This document shows positions 18,051 through 26,368 of a DNA stretch of 64,000 bases, one piece after another (the stretch's first letter is position 1; every line of letters starts with the position of its first letter). The stretch is from Rhodobacteraceae bacterium HTCC2150 (GTDB taxonomy: Bacteria; Pseudomonadota; Alphaproteobacteria; Rhodobacterales; Rhodobacteraceae), in NCBI GenBank assembly GCA_000169395.1, contig AAXZ01000002.1:372001-436000 (forward strand). The letters run 5' to 3'. The notes beneath the pieces are model-generated. The model did not search any database, was not told the DNA's origin, and worked only from the letters and a program-made list of their open reading frames with translations. The position numbers were made by a program, and so were the translations under genes.

Positions 18051-18680
18051 ATGAACGATCTAGCGGAACTAGCAATAACGAACGAAAGCGTCTTTGACCC
18101 TGCCAAAGATAGCTTCACGTCGCGTGTGAAACCACCCAAACGCCCTTGGTCAAAGCCGACACCTGTTGCCCCCAGGGATAAACCAGCGCAAACCAGCTGC
18201 TTGCCTGAACTCGCGTTGATGCAAACACCCGACGGCATTCGTACATTGGACGAACTTTATGCCGGTGATAAATTGCTAACCAAAGACGGTCGTGCCGTAA
18301 CTATTCGCTGGATGGGCACCGGCTATGTGCGCTCAGCCGCGTTCCCAATGAACAGCCAATGCGACGACATCATCATCCCCAAAAATAGCCTAGGCTTAGG
18401 CTTACCTTTGATGGACCTACAAATTCCGGGCAATCAATTAGTCCAATTGTCCGAAGATCAAATTGTGCAAGCTGCATCCTTGAAAAAACGACGGGCTTTT
18501 GTACAAGAAGCGTGGGAAAACAATCTGCGACCGATACATGTTCACTTGGAACAGGATGAATTGGTCAATGCGAATGGCGTTTGGGTCAAACTGTTAGGGC
18601 GATGCCCCGACCCACGTATTTCATTATCCTTGCGACAACGCGAAGAGATTGCATCGCTTTACACTGGGTTCGTCGGCTAA
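18051..18680 (+). CDS. Hint domain-containing protein
   Basis: A 209-residue protein with a Hint (hedgehog/intein) fold. The start of the fold is visible as CLPELALMQTPDGIRTLDELYAGDKLLTKDG followed by VTIRWMGTGYVRS, the pattern shared with many Rhodobacterales Hint proteins that are not true inteins. The C-terminal part has HVHLEQDELVNANGVWV. No extein or secretion repeat is attached, so this is a stand-alone or degraded Hint protein. The ATG at 18051 follows GGGGAACTGAA; in-frame upstream codons lack a ribosome site. Function unknown. Confidence 0.78.
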   Translation: MNDLAELAITNESVFDPAKDSFTSRVKPPKRPWSKPTPVAPRDKPAQTSCLPELALMQTPDGIRTLDELYAGDKLLTKDGRAVTIRWMGTGYVRSAAFPMNSQCDDIIIPKNSLGLGLPLMDLQIPGNQLVQLSEDQIVQAASLKKRRAFVQEAWENNLRPIHVHLEQDELVNANGVWVKLLGRCPDPRISLSLRQREEIASLYTGFVG

Positions 18681-18830
18681 ATGTTTCAATTTTGGGCATC
18701 TTCGAAATTACGTCTGATCAAAATATTCTAAAACTGAAACATTTGACCCCGCTTTTGTTGCAAAATCGGCCAAAAATGTAACGTAACCCCCAAAAACCCT
18801 ACAAAACAACGATAAGTAGGCGCTTTTTTC

Positions 18831-18871
18831 CTCACATCAGATAACCGCCGCGTGAACCACGCTTCTGTGAG
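18831..18871 (+). other. nested hairpin in the leader of the bufferin operon
   Basis: CTCACA (18831-18836) pairs with TGTGAG (18866-18871), enclosing GCGTG-AAC-CACGC (18850-18862). It sits 81 bases upstream of the precursor start, in a 271-base gene-free stretch that has no other recognisable element. It may be a leader structure. Confidence 0.35.
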
Positions 18872-18951
18872 TGGCAATAATTCCACCCTCGACGTAAATC
18901 TGTTCCATCGCTTCGGCGAAAGAGAATTTCAACCAACTAAGGAAAAATACC

Positions 18952-19242
18952 ATGTCTACAACTGTTAAATCACTGGCTGTTGCCGCTTCTGTTGCAGCTG
19001 CTCTTGCTGCCGCTGCTACTATTCCTGCACACGCTCAAGCAAAAGAAAAATGCTACGGCGTTTCCTTGGCTGGTGCCAACGATTGTGCGGCTGGCGCAGG
19101 TACAACATGTGCCGGCACTTCAACTGTTGATTACCAAGGCAATGCTTGGACATTCGTAGAAGGCGGCACCTGCGAAACTATGGAAGTAATGGGCGACCGT
19201 ATGGGTTCTTTGGAAGCACTAGACCGCGACCTACCTGCATAA
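18952..19242 (+). CDS. bufA1: BufA1/DUF2282 bufferin-type metallophore precursor
   Basis: A 96-residue secreted precursor. A long signal peptide (about residues 1-29, ending PAHAQA) precedes a small core with four cysteines at residues 34, 45, 53 and 74 (KEKCYG, NDC, TTC, GTC), the DUF2282 pattern. Bufferins are RiPPs whose core cysteines are modified by an MNIO enzyme and which bind copper in the periplasm. AAGGA stands 8 bases before the ATG. The genes for the MNIO enzyme, its partner and a DoxX protein follow in order. A terminator-like hairpin comes right after the stop, suggesting the precursor is made in excess over the enzymes. No other precursor copy is present in the window. Confidence 0.9.
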   Translation: MSTTVKSLAVAASVAAALAAAATIPAHAQAKEKCYGVSLAGANDCAAGAGTTCAGTSTVDYQGNAWTFVEGGTCETMEVMGDRMGSLEALDRDLPA

Positions 19243-19249
19243 TATCATT

Positions 19250-19284
19250 AAGGGTGTCAGGCTTTGGTTTGGCACCCTTTTTTT
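19250..19284 (+). terminator. intercistronic terminator/attenuator between the bufferin precursor and its enzyme
   Basis: AAGGGTGTCA (19250-19259) pairs with TGGCACCCTT (19270-19279), 10 pairs with one T-G wobble and a ten-base loop, then seven T. It begins 7 bases after the precursor stop and ends 28 bases before the next start. A partial terminator here would lower enzyme expression relative to the precursor. Confidence 0.8.
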
Positions 19285-19312
19285 GTGCAAAAATGAATAT
19301 GGAATTTTTGAT

Positions 19313-20170
19313 ATGCTGGACGCAAGCGCACCGCAACAACACCCAATGCCAAACGCACCTGGTGTTGGATATAAACCCCAGCATTTCCAAGATATCCTAG
19401 CTGACGCTGGCCCAGTAAAATGGCTGGAGGTTCATGCCGAAAACTATATGGGACAAGGCGGTCGCCCGCTTGCCCAATTGCGCCATCTAGCTGAAACTTT
19501 TCCTATTTCGTGCCACGGCGTTGGGCTATCTATCGGCAGCGAAGGTGATCTTGATGCAGATCACCTTGCACGACTTAAGCATTTGGTTGATTGGCTTAAT
19601 CCCGCGCTTTTCTCTGAACATTTGGCGTGGTCCAGTCACAACAGTCACTTTCTAAATGATCTGCTTCCCCTGCCCTACACAGAAGAAACGTTGGCGACAG
19701 TCGCACGGCACATCGATCAAGTTCAAGAAACCGTTGGCCGGCAAATGCTGCTGGAAAATCCGTCTACATATTTGGCATTTGATCAATCCGACATCTCAGA
19801 AATCGATTTTTTGGCCGAGGTTACGCGCAGAACCGGTTGCGGTTTACTGCTGGATGTAAACAACGTGTTTGTTTCGGCGATAAACCAACAAACGGATCCG
19901 CGCGCCTATATCGATGCCTATCCTTTGGCCTCTGTGGGTGAAATACATTTAGGTGGACATGATGCCGACCACGACGAGGCAGGCGCCCCTTTGCTGATCG
20001 ACAGTCATGGTGCCGAGATTGTCGATCCAGTTTGGGCGCTTTATGCCTATACGATTGCAAAATCAGGACCACGCCCTACGTTGATCGAATGGGACAACAA
20101 CCTTCCGGATTGGTCTACCCTTGCCGCCGAAGCGACCCGCGCTAAAACGGCTTTGGCAGAGGTCGCTTGA
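19313..20170 (+). CDS. bufB: MNIO-family (DUF692) multinuclear iron oxygenase, BufB
   Basis: A 285-residue TIM-barrel protein of the DUF692/MbnB family, which modifies cysteines in peptide precursors using an iron cluster. Metal-ligand stretches are present: [33 protein letters not shown] and EIHLGGH. It is the expected maturase for the upstream precursor. The in-frame TTG at 19283 falls in the terminator T-run and is rejected; the ATG at 19313 has GGAA about 8 bases upstream. Its stop lies one base before the start of the next gene. Confidence 0.9.
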   Translation: MLDASAPQQHPMPNAPGVGYKPQHFQDILADAGPVKWLEVHAENYMGQGGRPLAQLRHLAETFPISCHGVGLSIGSEGDLDADHLARLKHLVDWLNPALFSEHLAWSSHNSHFLNDLLPLPYTEETLATVARHIDQVQETVGRQMLLENPSTYLAFDQSDISEIDFLAEVTRRTGCGLLLDVNNVFVSAINQQTDPRAYIDAYPLASVGEIHLGGHDADHDEAGAPLLIDSHGAEIVDPVWALYAYTIAKSGPRPTLIEWDNNLPDWSTLAAEATRAKTALAEVA

Positions 20171-20171
20171 T

Positions 20172-20933
20172 ATGAGCAATGTCGGGCAACTTGAGTTTTC
20201 AGAGGCGATATTGGATCCAACGTCTGAGGTGCCTATGGGTCTTTCTAATCCAGACGGTCGACCGGCGCAAAAACGTTTTGATGTTTATCGCAATAACGTC
20301 ATTTTAAGCCTGCTTGATGCAATGGCCACCGGCTTTCCAGTTGTTAAAAAGCTGCTTGGTGATGACTTTTTTCGTGCGATGACATTGGAATTTGTCCGCG
20401 CTAACCCACCAAGTTCACCATTGATGATGCATTTTGGTACGGCTTTGCCAAATTTTCTAGAGGGTTTTGAGCCCGCTCAAAAACTTGGTTTTTTGCCTGA
20501 TATCGCCCGAATTGAAATCGCAATGCGCGAAAGTTATCACGCCGCAGATGCGGAACCTGTTTCTGGTGATTTATTGCAAACGACACCCCCAGACCAATTG
20601 ATGGAAATGCAATTTAAACTTGCGCCTTCGGTTCGCATGCTTAGGTCACGTTGGCCCATCTATAGCATCTGGCTTGCCAATCAAGAACCAGCTGGACCAA
20701 CACCTGAACCTGGTGGGCAGGCTGTCCTAATAACACGGCCAGAATTTGACCCTTGGCCAAATTTGCTGCCAGCAGGTGCCGCAACGTTGGTTATGGCCAT
20801 AGAAAATGGCGCTACTTTTGGCAACGCAATCGAGCAAACAACTGAAAAAGTGCCACACTTTGACCTTAGCCAAACCTTGGCCCTGTTATTACAGGCCAAG
20901 GCTCTTTGCCCCTTTAAGAAAGAAACCCCATGA
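20172..20933 (+). CDS. bufC: DUF2063 protein, partner of the MNIO enzyme (BufC)
   Basis: A 253-residue protein with the N-terminal DUF2063 domain (RFDVYRNNVILSLLDAM and FPVVKKLLGDDFF are hallmark segments) and a C-terminal domain that resembles a peptide-leader-binding module. In bufferin and methanobactin clusters this partner presents the precursor to the MNIO enzyme. It starts one base after the enzyme gene, and its stop overlaps the DoxX start as ATGA. Residues 1-110 are best conserved in the family. Confidence 0.87.
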   Translation: MSNVGQLEFSEAILDPTSEVPMGLSNPDGRPAQKRFDVYRNNVILSLLDAMATGFPVVKKLLGDDFFRAMTLEFVRANPPSSPLMMHFGTALPNFLEGFEPAQKLGFLPDIARIEIAMRESYHAADAEPVSGDLLQTTPPDQLMEMQFKLAPSVRMLRSRWPIYSIWLANQEPAGPTPEPGGQAVLITRPEFDPWPNLLPAGAATLVMAIENGATFGNAIEQTTEKVPHFDLSQTLALLLQAKALCPFKKETP

Positions 20934-21487
20934 ACAATCTACTGACCATGTACCAATCCATTTTTGCAAAGATAGAAACCGCCACCAACAATTGGTTTTT
21001 GCCAAGCGCTGCGCGACTGGTTTTTGCAGGAACACTTTTCGTATATTTCATCAAATCAGGCATGACAAAATTAGGCGATGGTTTTTTTGGCTTCCTAAGC
21101 CCTTCTACGGGCGCCTATGGTCAAATTTTCCCCAAAGCAATGGAACTTGTTGGGTTTGATACATCACAGTTAAGTTGGTTTCATTGGTTGGTGGCTGTGG
21201 CTGGTACATGGGCAGAATTCATTCTACCGGTGGCCGTCCTTTTGGGCCTATTCACACGGTTCGCGGCATTCGGCATGATCGGTTTTGTGTTCGTACAAAG
21301 CTATGTTGATGTATTCGGCCACGGTTTGGGGGCAAAATTCATCGGTACTTGGTTCGATAGCAACCCCTCCGCAATCATCTTTGATCAACGTGCCTTCTGG
21401 GTATTGATGTTGCTAATTCTAGTTGTACGTGGTGCAGGGCCTCTTTCGTTGGATCGCGTGCTTGGCATTGAAAAGACCGCTGAATAA
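20930..21487 (+). CDS. DoxX family membrane protein of the bufferin operon
   Basis: A 185-residue membrane protein with about four transmembrane helices and the DoxX pattern (RLVFAGTLFVYFIKSG near the start, VAGTWAEFILPVAVLLGLFTR in the middle). DoxX proteins are frequently the fourth gene in bufferin operons; their role is unclear, possibly membrane-linked redox or transport. Translation is coupled to the previous gene by an ATGA overlap, and a strong terminator follows. Confidence 0.85.
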   Translation: MNNLLTMYQSIFAKIETATNNWFLPSAARLVFAGTLFVYFIKSGMTKLGDGFFGFLSPSTGAYGQIFPKAMELVGFDTSQLSWFHWLVAVAGTWAEFILPVAVLLGLFTRFAAFGMIGFVFVQSYVDVFGHGLGAKFIGTWFDSNPSAIIFDQRAFWVLMLLILVVRGAGPLSLDRVLGIEKTAE

Positions 21488-21490
21488 ACA

Positions 21491-21518
21491 AAAATGGGCC
21501 CAAACGGGCCCATTTTTT
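21491..21518 (+). terminator. rho-independent terminator of the bufferin operon
   Basis: AAAATGGGCCC (21491-21501), loop AAAC, GGGCCCATTTT (21506-21516), then more T. It begins four bases after the DoxX stop. Confidence 0.92.
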
Positions 21519-21544
21519 CGTCGCATCCAATTCTTACGTCTGAA

Positions 21545-21913
21545 CTAAAAGTGGCTTTTGGGCGTGTCAGGTTTACCTGCCGCCAATGCCAAAATGCCAG
21601 CTAATGCCGTCATGCCCTCTGGGAACATCGTGAATACGTTAAATCCAAATGCATGATACATGCCCGCGGCTGATAGCAGTAACAAGATGCCGCCAACCAG
21701 CGCATTTGAACGTGCCATTGCACCACCAGCAATTGCCAACAAAGGTGCTAGAAAACTAACTGTGCGAATGAGTGTTCGGTTTTCAACCTGCTCGGCCACG
21801 TCTGGAATTTCACCGAACCAATCAACAAATTCTGTATAGCCAAAGCTGAAAAATCCGACGATCAGTCCGATTAAGCCGCCAATAATACCTAGCATAAGTG
21901 CCGCGTTGCGCAT
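21545..21913 (-). CDS. small integral membrane protein (possibly DUF4064)
   Basis: A 122-residue protein with about four hydrophobic helices (near residues 5-28, 48-66, 70-90 and 97-113). It has a short loop between the first and second helix (TEFVDWFGEIPDVAEQVENR). The pattern fits a small uncharacterised membrane family. It is on the strand opposite to the bufferin operon and convergent with it, and upstream of the ArsC-like gene in the minus-strand direction no overlap is seen. Function unknown. Confidence 0.7.
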   Translation of the reverse strand: MRNAALMLGIIGGLIGLIVGFFSFGYTEFVDWFGEIPDVAEQVENRTLIRTVSFLAPLLAIAGGAMARSNALVGGILLLLSAAGMYHAFGFNVFTMFPEGMTALAGILALAAGKPDTPKSHF

Positions 21914-21949
21914 GTTCTCTCCTGTTTCGTTTATTGTCAGATAGTCACT

Positions 21950-22285
21950 TTAGGCCTGATCGCCAAGTAGCGATTGTTGAACATCCGCGGTCCATCCCAA
22001 AAACAACGCCCCATCGTGGCGAATAACCGGCCGTTTCATTAGTGTTGGGTTTTCCTGTAACAGCGCTAATTGTGGCTTGGCACGCTCGTTATCCGAAAGG
22101 CCACGCCAAGTCGTTGAGCGTGTATTAACCAGTTTATCACCAAAGAATTTCAAAAATTCTTTCAATTCGGCAACCGGCACCCCATCGGCACGCACATCGA
22201 AATACTCCACAGATATATCCGCTGCCACCAATGTTTTTAGCGCCTTCTTGCAAGTATCGCAGTTTTTAAGCCCATAGAGTTGCAT
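21950..22285 (-). CDS. ArsC/Spx-like thioredoxin-fold protein
   Basis: A 111-residue protein of the ArsC/Spx/YffB family. The redox motif NCDTCKKAL has cysteines 9 and 12. The conserved KFFGDKLVNTRSTTWRGL segment and RPVIRH (the arsenate-reductase-like arginine) follow. Chromosomal copies of this type in alphaproteobacteria are usually annotated as arsenate reductase or as Spx-like regulators; the presence of both cysteines fits a reductase, but no arsenic genes are near. It lies 36 bases upstream of the small membrane protein on the same strand. Confidence 0.82.
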   Translation of the reverse strand: MQLYGLKNCDTCKKALKTLVAADISVEYFDVRADGVPVAELKEFLKFFGDKLVNTRSTTWRGLSDNERAKPQLALLQENPTLMKRPVIRHDGALFLGWTADVQQSLLGDQA

Positions 22286-22452
22286 TGAAAACGCTCCGTT
22301 TTATTTATTTCGGAACCGGCAATTTCACGAAACTGCGACGGCTTTAAGAAATCTGTTAACAAATTCCATAAGCACAGTACACTGGCCATTGGGATGTCGC
22401 GCATAACTTGGCATTTCAAATGAAAGACAGAATGAACAGGAGGAGACTTGCG

Positions 22453-22659
22453 ATGCCTAATGGTACCGTAAAGTGGTTCAATCAAACCAAAGGTTTTGGC
22501 TTTATTGCACCAGAAGATGGTGGATCTGATGTTTTTGTACATATTTCTGCCGTTGAACGCGCAGGACTGACAGGTCTTAGCGACAACCAAAAAGTACAAT
22601 ATGACCTAGAAGAAGGACGTGATGGGCGCTCGCTGGCGGCCAACATCGTGCTTACCTAA
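22453..22659 (+). CDS. CspA-family cold-shock protein
   Basis: A 68-residue single cold-shock domain. The RNP motifs are visible (KGFGFIAPEDG and DVFVHISAV). Cold-shock proteins are cytoplasmic RNA chaperones. The start at 22453 follows AGGAGGAG at 22438-22445, a near-perfect ribosome site; upstream in-frame codons would make an unlikely long tail. A leader of at least 150 bases precedes it, as usual for thermosensing cspA mRNAs, but no further structure was resolved by eye. Confidence 0.94.
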   Translation: MPNGTVKWFNQTKGFGFIAPEDGGSDVFVHISAVERAGLTGLSDNQKVQYDLEEGRDGRSLAANIVLT

Positions 22660-22761
22660 CACAAACGCGTCTTATTGATTTACTCGAGGCCCCGTGCTTG
22701 CGGGTATCATTTGTGTGCCTATGGTCTTGCATTGCCTCTAAAACAGGCCTAGCGCGGATAT

Positions 22762-24096
22762 ATGAAACATCTTCGCCCACATTTCAAATCCATGTTGCTG
22801 GTTGGCTTGCCTCTTGTTGGCGGTAACCTTGCTCAGTTTTCGATTTCAATTGTCGATACCGCAATGCTGGGTCGTTATAACGCCGAGGCGTTGGCTGCAT
22901 CTATTCTTGCCGGATCATTCTATTTCATTGTTTTCATTGTAGGTGGTGGGTTTTCGTTTGCTGTGATGCCCATGGTCGCGGCCCATGATGTACGCGGAGA
23001 AGACGCGCAGGTTCGTCGTGTCACGCGCATGGCCCTTTGGTTGTCATTTATCTACGCTGCGGCCAGTTTCCCCTTACTGTTCTTTTCCAAGCCAATTTTT
23101 CTAGCCCTTGGGCAATCGGAAATACTGTCAACACTGTCTCAAGATTATCTGCAAATCGCCGCCTTTGGCATGTTCCCTGCTTTGTTGGGCATAACATTTC
23201 GCAATTACTTGTCAGGTTTGAAACACACCAGCATTGTTCTTTGGGCAACTTTGGCCGGATTGGTTTTAAACATCCTGATGAACTGGATATTGATTTTTGG
23301 GCGCTTTGGCGCGCCTGAAATGGGCATACGCGGGGCGGCAACAGCATCCGTGGGCGTACAATTATTGGTGATGCTGGTTATGATTGCCTATATCAATCGC
23401 CACCTTGCCCGCCATGAATTATTCAAAAATCTTTGGCGACCAGATTGGGCGGCTTTGATAACGGTTTCAAAGCTTGGATTGCCCATCGGACTAACCTATT
23501 TGGCCGAGACAGGTTTGTTTTCAGCAACCGCCGTGATGATGGGGTGGATTGGCACGATTGAGTTGGCTGCACACGGAATTGCACTGCAACTAGCGGCGAT
23601 CACCTTTATGGTGCATCTGGGCCTGTCCCAAGGGGCAACAACACTGGTGGGCAACGCTTATGGATTGAATGACAGATCGGCCCAAAGACGATTGGGAGTC
23701 GTTTCAATCGCAATGACAACGGCCTTTGCCGCTGTTGCAATATTGGTGTTTCTTACTATTCCTGGTCCGTTGCTGGCGTTATTCTTAGACACCAGTCAAG
23801 CAACCAGTCCCGCAATTTTGGCCAGTGGCATTGGTCTGATCACTGTGGCAGCAGCTTTTCAATTGGCTGATGGCCTGCAAGCCGCCGGATTGGGTCTGCT
23901 ACGCGGCATCCAGGACGTTCGCATACCCTTTATTTATGCGGCAATCAGCTATTGGCTTATTGGCATGCCAACCAGTTATTTTCTGGGCTTTACGCTTGGC
24001 TATGGTGGCAAAGGTGTTTGGGCTGGGCTGGTGACTGGATTAACCGCTGCCGCTATACTTTTGTTGGCCAGATATTGGCGCAAGACCCGAGCCTAG
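22762..24096 (+). CDS. MATE family efflux transporter
   Basis: A 444-residue inner-membrane protein with about 12 transmembrane helices and the two MATE repeats. Family segments are LPLVGGNLAQFSISIVDTAMLG and QGATTLVGNAYG in the second half. MATE proteins export cationic drugs or metabolites in exchange for Na+ or H+. It is about 100 bases downstream of the cold-shock gene and likely transcribed on its own; the convergent ABC operon's terminator follows. The substrate is unknown. Confidence 0.92.
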   Translation: MKHLRPHFKSMLLVGLPLVGGNLAQFSISIVDTAMLGRYNAEALAASILAGSFYFIVFIVGGGFSFAVMPMVAAHDVRGEDAQVRRVTRMALWLSFIYAAASFPLLFFSKPIFLALGQSEILSTLSQDYLQIAAFGMFPALLGITFRNYLSGLKHTSIVLWATLAGLVLNILMNWILIFGRFGAPEMGIRGAATASVGVQLLVMLVMIAYINRHLARHELFKNLWRPDWAALITVSKLGLPIGLTYLAETGLFSATAVMMGWIGTIELAAHGIALQLAAITFMVHLGLSQGATTLVGNAYGLNDRSAQRRLGVVSIAMTTAFAAVAILVFLTIPGPLLALFLDTSQATSPAILASGIGLITVAAAFQLADGLQAAGLGLLRGIQDVRIPFIYAAISYWLIGMPTSYFLGFTLGYGGKGVWAGLVTGLTAAAILLLARYWRKTRA

Positions 24097-24158
24097 CTAA
24101 CCTGAAAAGTAGGTATCATTCCACCAAATTTTACACGATAGTTTCCGCATTAAGGAAC

Positions 24159-24191
24159 AAAAAAGGCCACGCTGAAATTCAGCGCGGCCTT
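24159..24191 (-). terminator. rho-independent terminator of the glycine betaine transporter operon
   Basis: AAGGCCGCGCTGAA and TTCAGCGTGGCCTT, read on the minus strand, form a 14-position stem with one G-T wobble, followed by a T-run (AAAAAA on the plus strand at 24159-24164). It lies 32 bases after the ATPase stop. Confidence 0.9.
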
Positions 24192-24222
24192 CTCACTTTG
24201 GGTAGTCACCCTTGTAAATATC

Positions 24223-25260
24223 TTACGACTTGGTAGACGACAAGCGAGGTACCAACGCTTTTACGAGATCGCGCATGTTCAGTTCACCAACTGGTTCGCC
24301 ATTTTCAGTCACACGGTAATGTAGTGTTGTGTCACCTTCAGAACGACCAATCAAAGATTCTAGGTTGTCACGGATATCGACATCCCCAGCAAATTCGGTA
24401 CCGGTTATTGGCTGCATCACCGATTGCACACGCAAAACACGGGCGCGGTTAATGTCGCTTACAAAATCCTCGATATAAGGATCAGCAGGGTTCAAAAGAA
24501 TGCCCTGAGGCTCGCCCTGTTGAACAACTGCACCGTCTTTTAGGATCACAAGGTGATCCGCAAGTTTAAGCGCTTCGTCCAAGTCATGCGTGATGAACAC
24601 GATTGATTTGTGCAATTCATCTTGCAGTTCAAGCAATAGGTTCTGCATGTCTGTACGGATCAACGGGTCAAGTGCTGAAAACGCTTCATCCATCAACATG
24701 ATGTCAGTGTTTGCGGTTAACGCGCGCGCAATGCCCACACGTTGCTGCATACCACCAGACAATTGCGCCGGATAATGGTTCTCATATCCGCCTAAACCAA
24801 CCCGCTCTAGCCACTTCATGGCTTCGGCGTCTTGCGTCGCCTCATCCATTCCGCGAACCTTTAGAGACATCGCTGCATTTTGCTTTACAGTCCGGTGTGG
24901 AAGCAAAGCGAACTTTTGAAACACCATCGACATTCTGGTTTGGCGAATTTCGCGCAAACCATCTTCTGACAGCTTGCGCACATCTTCACCGTCAACCAGA
25001 ATTTCACCAGCTGTAGGTTCAATCAGACGGTTCAGGTGGCGGATCAATGTTGATTTGCCAGAACCAGAAAGGCCCATGACAACAGTGATTTCACCCGCCT
25101 GCATATCAACGTTGATGTCCTGCAAACCCAACACATGTTTATGTTGCGCCAACAGATCGTCTTTGCTGAGACCCGCTTTCACATGTTCCAGGGCGGCTTG
25201 GTCGTCGGCCCCGAAAATTTTGTAGAGGCCACGTAGACTTACTTTAGGAGTTTTCGTCAT
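24223..25260 (-). CDS. proV: glycine betaine/proline ABC transporter ATP-binding subunit
   Basis: A 345-residue ABC ATPase of the ProV/OpuAA type. Walker A GLSGSGKST is at 63-71, the signature LSGGMQQRVG near 169-178, and Walker B IMLMDEAF near 190. A C-terminal CBS-like region (from about residue 275) is shorter than the tandem pair of E. coli ProV. It powers uptake of osmoprotectants. Its start is 12 bases after the permease stop. Confidence 0.94.
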   Translation of the reverse strand: MTKTPKVSLRGLYKIFGADDQAALEHVKAGLSKDDLLAQHKHVLGLQDINVDMQAGEITVVMGLSGSGKSTLIRHLNRLIEPTAGEILVDGEDVRKLSEDGLREIRQTRMSMVFQKFALLPHRTVKQNAAMSLKVRGMDEATQDAEAMKWLERVGLGGYENHYPAQLSGGMQQRVGIARALTANTDIMLMDEAFSALDPLIRTDMQNLLLELQDELHKSIVFITHDLDEALKLADHLVILKDGAVVQQGEPQGILLNPADPYIEDFVSDINRARVLRVQSVMQPITGTEFAGDVDIRDNLESLIGRSEGDTTLHYRVTENGEPVGELNMRDLVKALVPRLSSTKS

Positions 25261-25271
25261 TTTCAGCGTCC

Positions 25272-26300
25272 CTAGTGTTTCATATGGGTCATATCGACCC
25301 GAGATAGTGCAGCCTTGGAAACGCGATCCAAGATTACCGCCAACAATACGATCCCGATACCAGCAACGATACCAACACCCAACTCAAGGTTACGAATACC
25401 GCGCAAAACGTTCACACCCAAACCAGGGGCAGAAACAAGTGACGCAATAACAACCATAGCAAGGGACATCATGATGGTTTGGTTGATACCAGCCATGATA
25501 TTTGGCAATGCCAGTGGCAGTTCAACACCTGTCAAACGCTGACGCGAAGTCATACCAAAGGCGTTCGCCGCCTCGATAACGTCCTTGTCAACAAGACGAA
25601 TACCCAGATCCGTCAAACGAATAACCGGCACGATCGCATAAAGAATAATCGCGATACCGTACAGTTTGGATTCTGTCACAGAGAACAAGAAGATCAGTGG
25701 GATCAGATAAACAAAGGTCGGTAACGTTTGCAGCAAGTCCAAAATCGGCACGACTGATCGTTGTAAGCGGTCAGATTTTGACATCGCGATGCCGACAGGC
25801 ACACCCAGCATGACCGAAATGCTCGTACAAACAAAGATGATTGAGAGCGTTTGCATGGCCACATCATAGTGGTCAACCAATCCCAACAACATAATTGAAA
25901 TAAGAACAAAGATTGTTACGGGTTTGGATTTTGATGCAAACCATGAAATGGCCACCAAAATCGGAACCATGATAAACCAAGGCGTACTTGCGAAAAGCCA
26001 CAAAGCCCCGTCCAACATCCAACTTAGGGGTTGAGTGATCGGGTCAAGTACATTTTTCAAGGCAGGTTTTGCAGCAAGAAAACCATTTTCGATGCCTTTG
26101 GTCACATCGCGTGACTGAATAATGCTAGAGCAGCTTTCACTCAAATTATCCAAGGATGGGAATGGAAAAAATTCACCCTCGGCTTCTTTACCACTACTTT
26201 TCGCAAGTAGATCTGCCATTGACATTGGTGCATCTGAACTTTTTTCACCACACCAGTTTGACATGCCAAACGTTTTGAAGAGACCGTCATAAAAGGCCAT
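25272..26300 (-). CDS. proW: glycine betaine/proline ABC transporter permease
   Basis: A 342-residue permease. A soluble N-terminal stretch of about 100 residues, as in ProW, precedes about six membrane helices with the BPD-transport EAA loop (EAANAFGMTSRQRLTGVELPLALPNIMAG). Partner of the ATPase downstream. The gap of 68 bases from proX holds a hairpin that may reduce expression of the two membrane-complex genes. Confidence 0.93.
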   Translation of the reverse strand: MAFYDGLFKTFGMSNWCGEKSSDAPMSMADLLAKSSGKEAEGEFFPFPSLDNLSESCSSIIQSRDVTKGIENGFLAAKPALKNVLDPITQPLSWMLDGALWLFASTPWFIMVPILVAISWFASKSKPVTIFVLISIMLLGLVDHYDVAMQTLSIIFVCTSISVMLGVPVGIAMSKSDRLQRSVVPILDLLQTLPTFVYLIPLIFLFSVTESKLYGIAIILYAIVPVIRLTDLGIRLVDKDVIEAANAFGMTSRQRLTGVELPLALPNIMAGINQTIMMSLAMVVIASLVSAPGLGVNVLRGIRNLELGVGIVAGIGIVLLAVILDRVSKAALSRVDMTHMKH

Positions 26301-26324
26301 TTTTTTCTCCCATATACAAAAGAA

Positions 26325-26351
26325 AACCTTCCCACCGATGGCGGGAAGGTT
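26325..26351 (-). other. intercistronic hairpin between proX and proW
   Basis: AACCTTCCC (26325-26333) pairs with GGGAAGGTT (26343-26351); on the minus strand it is followed by TTCTTTTG. It may act as a partial terminator or a stabilising 3' end for the proX message, giving excess binding protein. Confidence 0.6.
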
Positions 26352-26368
26352 CGTGTAAGCCTAAAGAC

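Noticed and set aside
18783-18815. GTAACC ... CGAT as a possible ECF sigma-factor promoter for the bufferin operon
   Set aside because: The spacing of 21 bases is too long for the usual ECF pattern and no sigma-factor gene is near.
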